NCBI GenBank assembly: GCA_036267755.1
Contig: DATAVK010000058.1
Location: forward strand, 1 to 60,044
Length of the DNA stretch: 60,044 nt
Direction: 5' to 3'
Origin: DATAVK01 sp036267755
Lineage (GTDB): Bacteria > Actinomycetota > Actinomycetes > JAFAQI01
A program made the position numbers and the translations under genes. Positions 8,472 to 17,053 of this stretch are shown here, piece after piece; within the stretch, counting starts at the first letter, position 1, and each line of letters starts with the position of its first letter. The notes beneath the pieces are model-generated. The model saw only the letters and a list, made by a program, of their open reading frames with translations. It did not search any database and was not told where the DNA came from.

Positions 8472-9635
8472 TCAACGTGAGGAGCGAGCGGCGACTACGT
8501 CGTTGTAGAGCTCCACGGTGCGCTTGGCGATCTTGGGCCAGGCGAAGTCCTTGACGGCGCGCTCCCGGCCGGCTCGACCCATCTCGGCGAGCCGATCGGG
8601 GTCGCTGAGCACGTCGTCGATCGCCGACGCCAGTCCGGCCTCGAAGCCGGCCGCGTCGTCCGCGTCGTAGGGCACCAGCCGGCCGGTCTCGCCGTCGACC
8701 ACTACCTCCGGAATGCCGCCCACGGCGCTCGCCACCACAGCGGTCTCACACGCCATCGCCTCGAGGTTGACGATGCCGAGCGGCTCGTAGATCGACGGGC
8801 AGACGAACACCGATGCCGACGACAGCAGTCGCACGACGTCGTCGCGCGGCAGCTGGGTGTCGATATGCACAACCGTCCGCTCGGCCGCGAGCTCCTTCAC
8901 GCCCGCCTCGACCTCACCGGCTATCTCCTCGGTGTCAGGGGCGCTGGCCGCCAACACGAGCTGTACCTCCGGGCGCACCTGAGGCATGGCACGCAGTAGG
9001 TGCGGCAGTCCCTTCTGCCGGGTGATCCGACCGACGTACACAGCAACCGGCTGGTCGGGATCGATGCCGATCCGAGACAGCGCCTCCGGGTCGGGGCGCG
9101 GAGTGAACAGCTCGGTGTCGATGCCGTTGTGGACGACGTGAACCCGCTGGGGATCAACAGCCGGGTACGCCGATAACACGTCGTCGCGCATGCCGTAGGA
9201 CACCGCAATGACAGCATCGGCCGCCTCGATCGCCGTCTTCTCGGCCCAGGACGACAACGCGTACCCGCCGCCCAGCTGTTCGGCTTTCCACGGCCGCAAC
9301 GGCTCCAGCGAGTGGGTCGTGACGACATGCGGAACGTCGTAGAGCAGGGACGTCAGGTGTCCGGCCAGGTTGGCGTACCAGGTGTGCGAGTGGACCAGGT
9401 CGACCTCGGAGAGCGACGCCGTGATCGACAGGTCCGTCGCCAGCACCTGCAGCGCGCTGTTGGCGGAGTCGAGCCGGTCCCAGGTGCCGTGGTCGGCGAA
9501 GGCCGCGACCGTCAGATCGACCAGGTTCTCGAGCTCGCGGGCCAGGAACTCCACGTGTACGCCGGCACCGCCGTACACGTCCGGCGGCCACTCTCTGGTA
9601 GCCAATCCGACACGAAGGCGTTCTTCGCTGCTCAT
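8472..9635 (-). CDS. glgA: GT4 glycogen synthase-type glycosyltransferase (GlgA/GlgM)
   Basis: A 387-residue GT-B glycosyltransferase of family 4. It starts with the donor-site segment TREWPPDVYGGAGVHVE, and the C-terminal half has YVGRITRQKGLPHLLRA and PSIYEPLGIVNLEAMA, the EX7E catalytic motif. The actinobacterial form (GlgM in mycobacteria) makes maltose-1-phosphate from ADP-glucose and glucose-1-phosphate for alpha-glucan synthesis; older annotation calls it glycogen synthase. The ATG at 9635 is preferred over an upstream in-frame start because homology begins there. It diverges from glgC with only 17 bases between start codons, so the two promoters must lie inside the opposite genes. Which sugar acceptor is used cannot be read from sequence. 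Confidence 0.88.
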   Translation of the reverse strand: MSSEERLRVGLATREWPPDVYGGAGVHVEFLARELENLVDLTVAAFADHGTWDRLDSANSALQVLATDLSITASLSEVDLVHSHTWYANLAGHLTSLLYDVPHVVTTHSLEPLRPWKAEQLGGGYALSSWAEKTAIEAADAVIAVSYGMRDDVLSAYPAVDPQRVHVVHNGIDTELFTPRPDPEALSRIGIDPDQPVAVYVGRITRQKGLPHLLRAMPQVRPEVQLVLAASAPDTEEIAGEVEAGVKELAAERTVVHIDTQLPRDDVVRLLSSASVFVCPSIYEPLGIVNLEAMACETAVVASAVGGIPEVVVDGETGRLVPYDADDAAGFEAGLASAIDDVLSDPDRLAEMGRAGRERAVKDFAWPKIAKRTVELYNDVVAARSSR

Positions 9636-9652
9636 TAGGCGAAGATAGAGCC

Positions 9653-10891
9653 GTGGCACAACGTGGCGTACTCGGCATGGTCCTCGCGGGCGGCGAGGGT
9701 AAGCGGCTGTGGCCGCTCACCGCCGACCGCGCCAAACCCGCGGTGCCGTTCGGTGGCATCTACCGGCTGGTCGACTTCGTGCTGTCGAACCTGGTCAACG
9801 CGGACTTCCTCAAGATCGTGGTGCTGACCCAGTACAAGTCGCACTCGCTGGACCGTCACATCTCGCTGACCTGGCGGATGTCGACGATGCTCGGCAACTA
9901 CGTCACGCCGGTCCCGGCGCAGCAGCGACTCGGCCCGCACTGGTTCTCCGGGTCGGCCGACGCGATCTACCAGTCGCTGAACCTGGTGTACGACGAGCGC
10001 CCGGAGTACGTCGTCGTCTTCGGTGCCGACCACGTCTACCGGATGGACCCGATGCAGATGCTGGAGCAGCACATCGCCTCCGGCGCCGGTGTCACGGTGG
10101 CGGGGCTGCGCGTGCCGAAGGACCAGTCCGACCAGTTCGGTGTGATCACGACCAAGGACGGGCGCACCATCGAGGCGTTCCTTGAGAAGCCCACCGACCC
10201 GCCCGGGCTGCCGGACGACCCCGAGTCGGTGCTGGCGTCGATGGGCAACTACGTGTTCACCACCGATGCGCTGCTCGACGCGGTGAAGCGCGACGCGTTC
10301 GACGAGGACTCCAAGCACGACATGGGCGGCGACATCATCCCCGCGCTGGTCGAGACCGGCGAGGCGCAGGTCTACGACTTCGCTGACAACGTCGTCCCCG
10401 GCGCTACCGAGCGGGACCGCGGCTACTGGCGCGACGTGGGCACGCTCGACGCCTACCACGAGGCGCACATGGACCTGGTCTCCGTGCATCCGGTCTTCAA
10501 CCTCTACAACCGCAGCTGGCCGATCCTCACGACACCGACCCTGCTGCCGCCGGCGAAGTTCGTGCACGACGAGCCGGGCCGCACTGGTCACGCCATCGAG
10601 TCGCTGGTGTCGCCGGGCTGCATCGTCTCGGGCGGCCAGGTACGCCGGTCCGTGCTCTCGCCCGGGGTGCACGTCCACTCCGCGGCCGATGTCGAGGGCA
10701 GCGTGCTGCTCAACGGCGTCGATGTCCGGCGCGGGGCGGTCTTGCGGCGGGTCATCCTCGACAAGGGGGTCGTCGTACCGCCCGAGGTGTCCATCGGTGT
10801 CGACCACGAGCACGACCGGGCCCGAGGCTTCCACGTCAGCGACGGTGGCGTCGTCGTGCTGGGCAAGGGCCAGCACGTCCCGGTCGACTAG
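9653..10891 (+). CDS. glgC: Glucose-1-phosphate adenylyltransferase GlgC
   Basis: Makes ADP-glucose from ATP and glucose-1-phosphate, the activated donor for the divergent GlgA/GlgM. The 412-residue protein has the nucleotidyltransferase signature LAGGEGKRLWPLTADRAKPA, the substrate lysine region EAFLEKP, and a C-terminal left-handed beta-helix domain (about 290-400) with hexapeptide-like repeats where allosteric effectors bind. GTG start at 9653; a ribosome site is not obvious. The last four bases (CTAG, 10888-10891) are shared with the stop of the convergent O-methyltransferase gene. Confidence 0.94.
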   Translation: MAQRGVLGMVLAGGEGKRLWPLTADRAKPAVPFGGIYRLVDFVLSNLVNADFLKIVVLTQYKSHSLDRHISLTWRMSTMLGNYVTPVPAQQRLGPHWFSGSADAIYQSLNLVYDERPEYVVVFGADHVYRMDPMQMLEQHIASGAGVTVAGLRVPKDQSDQFGVITTKDGRTIEAFLEKPTDPPGLPDDPESVLASMGNYVFTTDALLDAVKRDAFDEDSKHDMGGDIIPALVETGEAQVYDFADNVVPGATERDRGYWRDVGTLDAYHEAHMDLVSVHPVFNLYNRSWPILTTPTLLPPAKFVHDEPGRTGHAIESLVSPGCIVSGGQVRRSVLSPGVHVHSAADVEGSVLLNGVDVRRGAVLRRVILDKGVVVPPEVSIGVDHEHDRARGFHVSDGGVVVLGKGQHVPVD

Positions 10892-11538
10892 TCGGTGCGG
10901 ACCGCCGCCAGCAGCCCGTCGCCGACCGGCAGCAGCACCGGCACCAGCCGCTCGTCCTCGCGGATCACCTTGAGCAGCTCGCGAACGGCGAGAGTCTCGG
11001 GGTCTCGGGCAGCCGGTGTGGCGACCTGGTGGTGCCAGAGGGCGTCGTCGAAGACGACGATCCCGCCCGGTCGCAGCAGCCGCATCGCCTCAGCGAGATA
11101 GCCCAGCGCCTCCGAGGCGGCCGCGTCGCAGAACACCAGGTCGTACGCGCCGTCGGTGAGGCGGGGCAGCACTTCGAGCGCCCGACCGTTGATCAGCCGC
11201 ACCCGGTTGGCCGGGATTCCGACATCGGCGAACGTGGCGCGCGCGACCCGCTGGTGCTCGCCCTCGGTGTCGATCGAGGTGAGGATCCCGTCCGGCTCCA
11301 TGCCGCTGATCAGCCAGCTGCCGGAGATGCCCGCACCGGTTCCGATCTCGACGACGGCCCGGGCGCGCACGGACGCGGCCAGGAACCGCAGGGCGGCGCC
11401 ACCGGCCGGGCTGATCGGCACCGCGCCGATTTCGGCGGCCCGACGGCGCGCGGTCTCCAGCGCATCGTGCTCGGCCAGCCACCCTTCGGTGAACTGGCGG
11501 TCGGCGTGCGCAAGCTCGGCCTCGCTGCGGTCGGTCAC
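10888..11538 (-). CDS. SAM-dependent O-methyltransferase (MdmC/CCoAOMT type)
   Basis: A 216-residue class I methyltransferase. VVEIGTGAGISGSWL (about residues 62-76) is motif I for S-adenosylmethionine, SIDTEGEH the ribose-binding acidic strand, and VFCDAAASEALGY followed by VVFDDALWHHQ carry the metal-binding acidic residues of the caffeoyl-CoA O-methyltransferase family. The physiological substrate is unknown. It corresponds in position to Rv1220c, which in mycobacteria lies beside sigE-rseA-htrA. Here the sigE and rseA genes are absent and htrA is divergent with a 64-base gap. GTG start chosen at 11538; the C-terminus overlaps glgC by four bases. Confidence 0.86.
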   Translation of the reverse strand: MTDRSEAELAHADRQFTEGWLAEHDALETARRRAAEIGAVPISPAGGAALRFLAASVRARAVVEIGTGAGISGSWLISGMEPDGILTSIDTEGEHQRVARATFADVGIPANRVRLINGRALEVLPRLTDGAYDLVFCDAAASEALGYLAEAMRLLRPGGIVVFDDALWHHQVATPAARDPETLAVRELLKVIREDERLVPVLLPVGDGLLAAVRTD

Positions 11539-11602
11539 GGCGACAGCGTAGTGAGCGACCGGGCTCGCTGCGCAATAACGAGGCAGAGACCACAATGGGG
11601 AG

Positions 11603-12853
11603 ATGAGCGACGATCCGTCCCGGGGCACCCAGCCACCCGACAGCGGCGACCCCTGGGCCGGGCCGCCCGCGTGGGAGGTGCCGACGGTAGAGTCGACGGC
11701 CGGACCGGAGCCGCAGCCGGAGCGCGCCGGCAAGCAACCCCGTCCGCTCCCGGCGCCCACGTGGTCCGTGGTCGCGATCCTGGCGCTGGTGACAGCGTTG
11801 CTCGGCGGAGCGATCAGTGGGCTGATCGTTCGGCATACCGATCACGCGACGAACGTGAACACCGTGACACTCGGGGCGGCGGCTGGCGGGAGCGCGTCGG
11901 TCCAGCCCGCGCCGACGTCAGTGTCGGCCGTCGCGCACAAGATCCTTCCCAGCGTCGTGTCGGTGATCGTCAAGACGGCGAGCGGCGGTGACACCGGCTC
12001 CGGGATCGTGCTCAGCCAGTCCGGCTACATCCTCACCAACAACCACGTGGTCGCGGCGGCGAGCCAGTCAGGCAGCACGCTGTCGGTGATCCTGCCGGAC
12101 CAGTCGCAGGTCCACGCGACGATCGTCGGTCATCCGGACACCGTCAACGACCTCGCCGTGATCAAGATCGCAAGTAGCCACCATCTGCAACCGGCTTCGC
12201 TCGGAGACTCCTCGCGGCTGCGGGTGGGTGACTCGGTGGTCGCCGTGGGCTCCCCGCTCGGTCTGGCCGGCACCGTGACGAGCGGCATTGTGAGCGCGCT
12301 CAACCGGCCGGTCCAGGCCGGCGGCGAAGCGGGCCTCCCCGAAGACGTCATCGACGCGATCCAGACCGACGCGGCGATCAACCCGGGCAACTCGGGTGGC
12401 CCACTGGTGGACTCGTCGGGTGCGGTCGTCGGCGTGAACTCCGCGATTGCCTCGTTGTCGGCGTCGTCGCTAGACGGCCAGCAGAGTGGCAGCATCGGTC
12501 TCGGTTTCGCGATCCCGATCGACCAGGCGAAGCGGATCGCGGCGGAGATCATCAACCGGGGCTTCGCCACCCACGCGGTCATCGGGGTGGCCCTCGACAC
12601 CCAGTACAACGGGTCCGGGGCGCGGATCGCGCAGTCGCCCAACGCGGTGACCAGCGGCGGTCCGGCGGCGCATGCCGGGCTGCGGGCCGGCGACATCATC
12701 GTGGCGGCGGGTGGTCAGAAGATCACCTCTGCCGACAGTCTCATCGTCGCGATCCGCCGGCGCGCTCCCGGCCAGACGCTGACCCTCACCTATCGGCGCG
12801 GCAGTCACTCGGCGTCCGTGAGCCTGGTGCTCGGATCCGCGCGCAGTGAGTGA
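11603..12853 (+). CDS. htrA: HtrA/DegP-type membrane-anchored serine protease
   Basis: Envelope protein quality-control protease. The 416-residue product has a proline-rich cytoplasmic N-terminus (1-52), one transmembrane helix (about 54-76), a trypsin-like domain with catalytic triad H148 (TNNHVV), D183 (NDLAVIK) and S264 (NPGNSGGPL), and a C-terminal PDZ domain (about 320-410). It acts on the outer face of the membrane. ATG at 11603. TatB follows 21 bases downstream, as in Rv1223-Rv1224. In mycobacteria the gene is controlled by the adjacent sigE; no sigE and no GGAAC-type ECF motif is visible in the 64-base upstream gap, so its control must differ. Confidence 0.92.
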   Translation: MSDDPSRGTQPPDSGDPWAGPPAWEVPTVESTAGPEPQPERAGKQPRPLPAPTWSVVAILALVTALLGGAISGLIVRHTDHATNVNTVTLGAAAGGSASVQPAPTSVSAVAHKILPSVVSVIVKTASGGDTGSGIVLSQSGYILTNNHVVAAASQSGSTLSVILPDQSQVHATIVGHPDTVNDLAVIKIASSHHLQPASLGDSSRLRVGDSVVAVGSPLGLAGTVTSGIVSALNRPVQAGGEAGLPEDVIDAIQTDAAINPGNSGGPLVDSSGAVVGVNSAIASLSASSLDGQQSGSIGLGFAIPIDQAKRIAAEIINRGFATHAVIGVALDTQYNGSGARIAQSPNAVTSGGPAAHAGLRAGDIIVAAGGQKITSADSLIVAIRRRAPGQTLTLTYRRGSHSASVSLVLGSARSE

Positions 12854-12874
12854 CACGGGTCGTAGGCTCTAGTC

Positions 12875-13213
12875 GTGTTCAACAACCTCGGCTGGGGCGA
12901 GATCCTCGTCCTCGGCGTGTTGGCACTCATCATCTTCGGTCCCGAGCGGCTGCCCAAGGTCATCAAGGACGCCGGCCGGATGATGCGCGAGCTGCGCACG
13001 ATGGCGCGCGGCGCTGCGGACGACCTCAAATCCGAGCTGGGCCCCGAGATGGCCGACCTCGACCTGAGCTCGCTGCATCCGCGTCGGTTCGTAGAGAACG
13101 CGCTGTTCGGTGAGGACGACGATGCGCCGTCACCCACGCCAGTGGGTCAGCCGGCGCCAGCCGTGATGCTGTCCGAGGGCGAGCGTCCGCCGTACGACCC
13201 CGACGCCACCTGA
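12875..13213 (+). CDS. tatB: Sec-independent translocase subunit TatB
   Basis: Part of the twin-arginine export receptor with TatC. A 112-residue protein with an N-terminal membrane helix (residues 5-21, LGWGEILVLGVLALIIF), the FGPERLPK hinge, an amphipathic helix with IKDAGRMMRELRTMARGA, and a disordered acidic/proline-rich tail. The length and the LxSLHPRRFVENALFGEDDD segment fit TatB rather than the shorter TatA. GTG start at 12875 lies 21 bases after htrA, so both are likely co-transcribed. tatA and tatC are not in the window. Confidence 0.9.
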   Translation: MFNNLGWGEILVLGVLALIIFGPERLPKVIKDAGRMMRELRTMARGAADDLKSELGPEMADLDLSSLHPRRFVENALFGEDDDAPSPTPVGQPAPAVMLSEGERPPYDPDAT

Positions 13214-13229
13214 GCCGCGTTCCTGCCGG

Positions 13230-14372
13230 CTAGACCGGGGTCAGGGTGAGCGAGCGGCCGACCAGCCCACGGGCGCGGCTACCGATCGACTCGGCGATGG
13301 CGCGCAACGCGACCGCGGAGTCGGCCTCGGGCGCGTCGATGACGATGGGTACGCCGGTGTCGCCGCCCTCACGAAGCCGCGGGTCGATCGGGATCGAGCC
13401 CAGGAGCGGCACTGGGGTCCCGAGCAGCTGGCTCAGGCTGTCCGCCACGGCCTGACCGCCGCCGACGCCGAAGACGTCCACCATCTCGCCGCAGTGCGGG
13501 CACGGCAGACCGGCCATGTTCTCGATGACCCCGGCCAGCCGCTGGTTGGTCTGGGTGGCGATCGAGCCGGCTCGCTCGGCCACCTCACGAGCGGCGAGCT
13601 GAGGCGTCGTCACGACGATCAGCTCGGCGGCCGGGAGCAGCTGCGCGGTCGAGATCGCGATGTCACCGGTGCCGGGTGGCAGGTCGAGCAGCAGGACATC
13701 GAGGTCGCCCCAGAACACGTCGGCGAGCAGCTGCTCGAGTGCGCGATGCAGCATCGGGCCGCGCCACACGATGGGGCGGTTCCCCTCGACGAACATCCCG
13801 GCCGAGACGACCTTCACGCCGTGCGCCTCCGGCGGCACGATCATCCCGTCGACGACCGACGGTGGCGACGTCACTCCGAGCATCCGTGGCATCGAGTGGC
13901 CGTAGACATCCGCGTCGACGACACCGACGGCCAGGCCGGTCTGCGCCATGGCGACCGCGAGGTTCACCGTCGTCGAGGACTTTCCGACGCCGCCCTTGCC
14001 GCTGGCGATGGCGTACATCCGGGTCAGTGAGCCCGGCTGGGCGAAGGAGATCTTGCGCTGCTCCTTGCCGCCCTGCAGCTGGGTCCGCAGCGCCTGCTTC
14101 TGCTCGTCACTCATCACGTCCATCGGCACCCGGACGCCGGTGATGCCGGGAAGCTTCGTCACGGCCGCGGTGACGTCGGTCGTGATCCGCTCCCGCAGCG
14201 GGCATCCCGCGGTGGTCAGCAGGATCTTGACCGTCACCACGCCGTCGGCAGCGACGATGACCTCGTCCACCATGCCCAGATCGGTGATCGGGCGATGGAT
14301 CTCCGGGTCCTGAACCGTTGCCAGCGCGGCGGTGACGGCTTCGACGGACGGGAGTGCGGTTGTGGAGGTCAT
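13230..14372 (-). CDS. mrp: Mrp/NBP35-family Fe-S carrier P-loop ATPase
   Basis: Iron-sulfur cluster carrier/scaffold ATPase. The 380-residue protein has an N-terminal DUF59/MIP18-like domain (about 8-90, with the conserved TTAGCPLR cysteine) and a ParA-like ATPase domain with deviant Walker A SGKGGVGKSS at 124-133. The cluster-ligand pair CPHC is in MAGLPCPHCGEMVDVFG. ATG at 14372 has a GGAGG ribosome site (complement of 14377-14381) four bases upstream. It lies downstream of DUF1003 and the MgtE-like gene on the same strand, 22 bases after DUF1003. This order matches Rv1229c-Rv1232c of mycobacteria. Confidence 0.93.
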   Translation of the reverse strand: MTSTTALPSVEAVTAALATVQDPEIHRPITDLGMVDEVIVAADGVVTVKILLTTAGCPLRERITTDVTAAVTKLPGITGVRVPMDVMSDEQKQALRTQLQGGKEQRKISFAQPGSLTRMYAIASGKGGVGKSSTTVNLAVAMAQTGLAVGVVDADVYGHSMPRMLGVTSPPSVVDGMIVPPEAHGVKVVSAGMFVEGNRPIVWRGPMLHRALEQLLADVFWGDLDVLLLDLPPGTGDIAISTAQLLPAAELIVVTTPQLAAREVAERAGSIATQTNQRLAGVIENMAGLPCPHCGEMVDVFGVGGGQAVADSLSQLLGTPVPLLGSIPIDPRLREGGDTGVPIVIDAPEADSAVALRAIAESIGSRARGLVGRSLTLTPV

Positions 14373-14394
14373 GGTGCCTCCAAGGGTACGTCGG

Positions 14395-14913
14395 TCAGTC
14401 GGACTGCTGGTCCTCGCCGCCCGAAGGCGCGAGTTCGTCCAGCATCCGCTGCAGCTCGCCGCGGACGAAGTCGCGGGTCGCGACGTCGCCGAGCGCGAGC
14501 CGCATCGCGGCGATCTCGCGGGCCACGAACTCGGTGTCGGCGACGGTGCGTTCGGACAGCGCGCGATCCTGGTCGAACTGGACCCGGTCGCGGTCGGCCT
14601 GCCGGTTCTGGGACAGCAGGATGAGTGGAGCCGCGTACGACGCCTGCAGCGAGAGCAACAGGGTCATCCCGGTGAAGTGGGTGTTGGCAGGGTCGAACCG
14701 AGCACCCTTTGGCGCGTAGATGTTCCACAGCAACCAGATCGCGATGAACAGCGACATGTAGCCGATGAACGTCCAGGTGCCGAGGAACCTGGCGATTCGG
14801 TCCGAGATCCGTCCCCACGCGTCGGCGTCGTACCGGGGCAGCGCGAGGCCACGGCGAGTGTCGCGTGGTTGGTCGAGGCCGCCTCGGGACCGCCGGCGCA
14901 TCTCACGAGCCAC
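14395..14913 (-). CDS. DUF1003 membrane protein
   Basis: A 172-residue integral membrane protein of the DUF1003 family. Two membrane helices are visible: TWTFIGYMSLFIAIWLLWNIY and FTGMTLLLSLQASYAAPLILL, the latter followed by the family hallmark SQNRQADRDR. A long helical cytoplasmic tail follows. Function is unknown. The GTG at 14913 overlaps the upstream MgtE-like gene by 11 bases; an alternative ATG at 14901 lies one base after that gene's stop (TGAGATG) and would shorten it by four residues. Either way the pair is translationally coupled, as in the mycobacterial Rv1231c-Rv1232c pair, hinting at a joint role. Confidence 0.85.
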   Translation of the reverse strand: MAREMRRRSRGGLDQPRDTRRGLALPRYDADAWGRISDRIARFLGTWTFIGYMSLFIAIWLLWNIYAPKGARFDPANTHFTGMTLLLSLQASYAAPLILLSQNRQADRDRVQFDQDRALSERTVADTEFVAREIAAMRLALGDVATRDFVRGELQRMLDELAPSGGEDQQSD

Positions 14914-16168
14914 GAGCCGGCTCCACGTCGTCGCGGGCGTGGTGACGCCAGTCCTCCGGCAGCAGGTGGTCCAGCACGTCGTCCACCGTCACCGCGCCGA
15001 GCAGGTGGTTCGCGTCGTCAACGACGGGGACCGCGACCAGGTTGTACGTCGCCAAGTGGGCGGTGATCTCCGGCAGCGGGCAGTCCGGGGGGAGTGGGTC
15101 GATCGCCCGATCGACTACGCCGGACACCAACGACGACGGCGGCTCCCGAAGCAGCCGCTGGATGTGCACGATGCCGAGGAACTTGCCGGTCGGGGTGTCG
15201 GTCGGCGGCCGGCACACGTAGACCTGGGCGGCGAGGGCCGGTGACAGCTCGGGATCGCGAACCCGGGCCAGCGCCTCCGCGACGGTCGCGTCGGGCGGCA
15301 GGATCACCGGCTCGGTGGTCATCATCCCGCCGGCGGTGTTGTCGGAGTAGCTGAGCAGCCGGCGGACCGGGTCGGCTTCGTCCGGCTCCATCAGCCCGAG
15401 CAATCGTTCGGCCTCCTCGGGAGCCAGCTCGCCCAGCAGGTCGGCGGCGTCGTCGGGGGCCATCGCCTCCAGGACGTCGGCCGCGCGCTCGCCCTCGAGC
15501 GTGGCGAGGATCCCGACCTGGTCGTCCTCCTCCATCTCCTCGAGGACGTCGGCGAGTCGCTCGTCGTCGAGCGCCGCCACCACTTCGGTCCGCCGCTTGG
15601 GCGAGAGCTCGAGCAGCATGTGCGCGAGGTCGGGTGGCCGCAGCTGGTCGAACGCGGCGAGCAGGTTTGCGGCGCCCTGGTCCTCTTCCGGCTGGGCGAA
15701 CCCGGTGACGGCGTCCCAGTCGACCGTCTGCAGCTGACTGCGCCGGCGGAAGCTGCCAGCCGACCGTACGGCGACTCGGGTGATGTACCAGTCGCGGGTG
15801 CGAGTCTGCTCGATCGCGACATCGGCCACCGTGACCTGCTGGCCGCTCTCGACGAGGGTCACCTTGCGGTCGAGCAGCTCGGCGATGGCGAGCGTCTCGC
15901 CCGCTCGGCGCTCGAAGCGGCGCAGGTTGATCCGACCGCGCACGATCACCGCGTCGGAGTCCACACTCGTGATCTGGCCGATCGGGATAAAGATCCGGCG
16001 GCGTGGCTGCACCTCGACCGCGAGGCCGAGCACGCGCGGCGGCAGCGCACCAGCCTGGAGGATGACGACGACGTCACGGACCCGGCCCACCTGGTCGGCG
16101 TTCGGATCCAGCACCGTGATGCCGGCGAGCCGGGCCAGGAAGACGCGCGTCGTCGTACCGGTCGCCAT
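14903..16168 (-). CDS. Cytosolic MgtE-like protein: PRC-barrel, MgtE-N and CBS pair, no channel
   Basis: A 421-residue protein with a PRC-barrel-like N-terminus (about 8-150, LAGITVLDPNADQVGRVRD and a second such segment), the superhelical MgtE-N domain (about 185-290, LLELSPKRRTEVVAALDDE and repeated DVLExMxxDDxxxLL units), and two CBS domains (about 295-410). The transmembrane Mg2+ channel domain of true MgtE is missing, so this is a soluble sensor module, not a transporter by itself. Rv1232c has the same build. ATG at 16168. Overlap with the DUF1003 membrane gene suggests that the membrane protein supplies the missing membrane partner; that is inference. Confidence 0.88.
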   Translation of the reverse strand: MATGTTTRVFLARLAGITVLDPNADQVGRVRDVVVILQAGALPPRVLGLAVEVQPRRRIFIPIGQITSVDSDAVIVRGRINLRRFERRAGETLAIAELLDRKVTLVESGQQVTVADVAIEQTRTRDWYITRVAVRSAGSFRRRSQLQTVDWDAVTGFAQPEEDQGAANLLAAFDQLRPPDLAHMLLELSPKRRTEVVAALDDERLADVLEEMEEDDQVGILATLEGERAADVLEAMAPDDAADLLGELAPEEAERLLGLMEPDEADPVRRLLSYSDNTAGGMMTTEPVILPPDATVAEALARVRDPELSPALAAQVYVCRPPTDTPTGKFLGIVHIQRLLREPPSSLVSGVVDRAIDPLPPDCPLPEITAHLATYNLVAVPVVDDANHLLGAVTVDDVLDHLLPEDWRHHARDDVEPARGS

Positions 16169-16279
16169 GCTGCGGAGGCTACCGCTGGGAGCCCCTGATC
16201 AGCGGGACCTGCGAGGCGATGCGGAGACCCCGTCGTCGAGCGGATCCGGCGGCCGGCTGGCCTTCATTAGGGTGATCCC

Positions 16280-17053
16280 GTGAGGTACCGGTGGCTGGGG
16301 TCGGCCCTGCTCGTTCTCGCGGGGGCGTGTGCCGCCGGCTGCGGGGGCGGCTCGTCGGCCGCCAGCGGTGGTCCGACGACCTCCGTGACGCCGGTCGGTT
16401 CGACCACACCGACCCCGACACCGACACCCAGCCCGACCGGTCCGAACGGGATCGCGTCGCTAGCTCCGACGGTCGCGTTGAGCAAGGTCTCTGCTGCGGC
16501 GGCCGGCCAGACATCGGTGCACATCACTGGCACCGTCGCCCAGGGCAAGGACACCCTCGGCCTCGACGTCCAGGCCGGTCTCACCTCGGGTCAAGGCACG
16601 CTGCATCTCGGAGGGGGCCGGGTGACGTTGCGCCTCACCAACGGCACCATCTACCTCAACGGCGACGTCAAGGGACTCATCGGGCTCGGCTTCCCCAAGG
16701 CCACCGCGACCGCGACCGCCAACCAGTGGATTGGGGCACAGGCCGCCGCCACGTCGCTCTCGGCGCTGCTGAACTTCACCGACCTGGTGAAGTCCATCGT
16801 CACGCCCAACGGAAAGGTCGTGGCCGGGCGGACGACGACGGTGAACGGCATCAGCGTCTACACGCTGGTCGACAAGACCAAGAACGGGGGCACGTTGTAC
16901 ATCGCCACCACGGGTGAGCCGCTACCGGTGCAGGTCGTGAACGCCAAGCCGCGGGAAAAGCTCAGCTTCTCGCAGTGGGGTGCTCCGATCTCGGTCACCG
17001 TGCCGCCAAAGGTGATTCCGGTGCCGAGCAGCGTCACGTCGGCTGCCCCGTGA
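16280..17053 (+). CDS. LppX/LprAFG family lipoprotein
   Basis: A 257-residue exported lipoprotein. The signal sequence MRYRWLGSALLVLAGACAAG ends at lipobox AAGC (C21, less likely C17), followed by a serine/threonine/proline-rich linker and an LprG-type domain: LSKVSAAAAGQTSVHITGTV, then antiparallel strands, and NGISVYTLVDKTKNGGTLYIA. LprG/LprF-type proteins bind lipids or lipoglycans and shuttle them across the envelope. GTG at 16280. Its stop overlaps the SDR start by four bases (GTGA), tying it to an SDR-PhzF operon with no evident link to lipid export. Confidence 0.78.
   Translation: MRYRWLGSALLVLAGACAAGCGGGSSAASGGPTTSVTPVGSTTPTPTPTPSPTGPNGIASLAPTVALSKVSAAAAGQTSVHITGTVAQGKDTLGLDVQAGLTSGQGTLHLGGGRVTLRLTNGTIYLNGDVKGLIGLGFPKATATATANQWIGAQAAATSLSALLNFTDLVKSIVTPNGKVVAGRTTTVNGISVYTLVDKTKNGGTLYIATTGEPLPVQVVNAKPREKLSFSQWGAPISVTVPPKVIPVPSSVTSAAP

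Noticed and set aside
9635..10876. A 413-codon minus-strand frame opposite glgC
   Set aside because: It is histidine/arginine/valine-rich shadow composition, entirely antisense to a canonical glgC.
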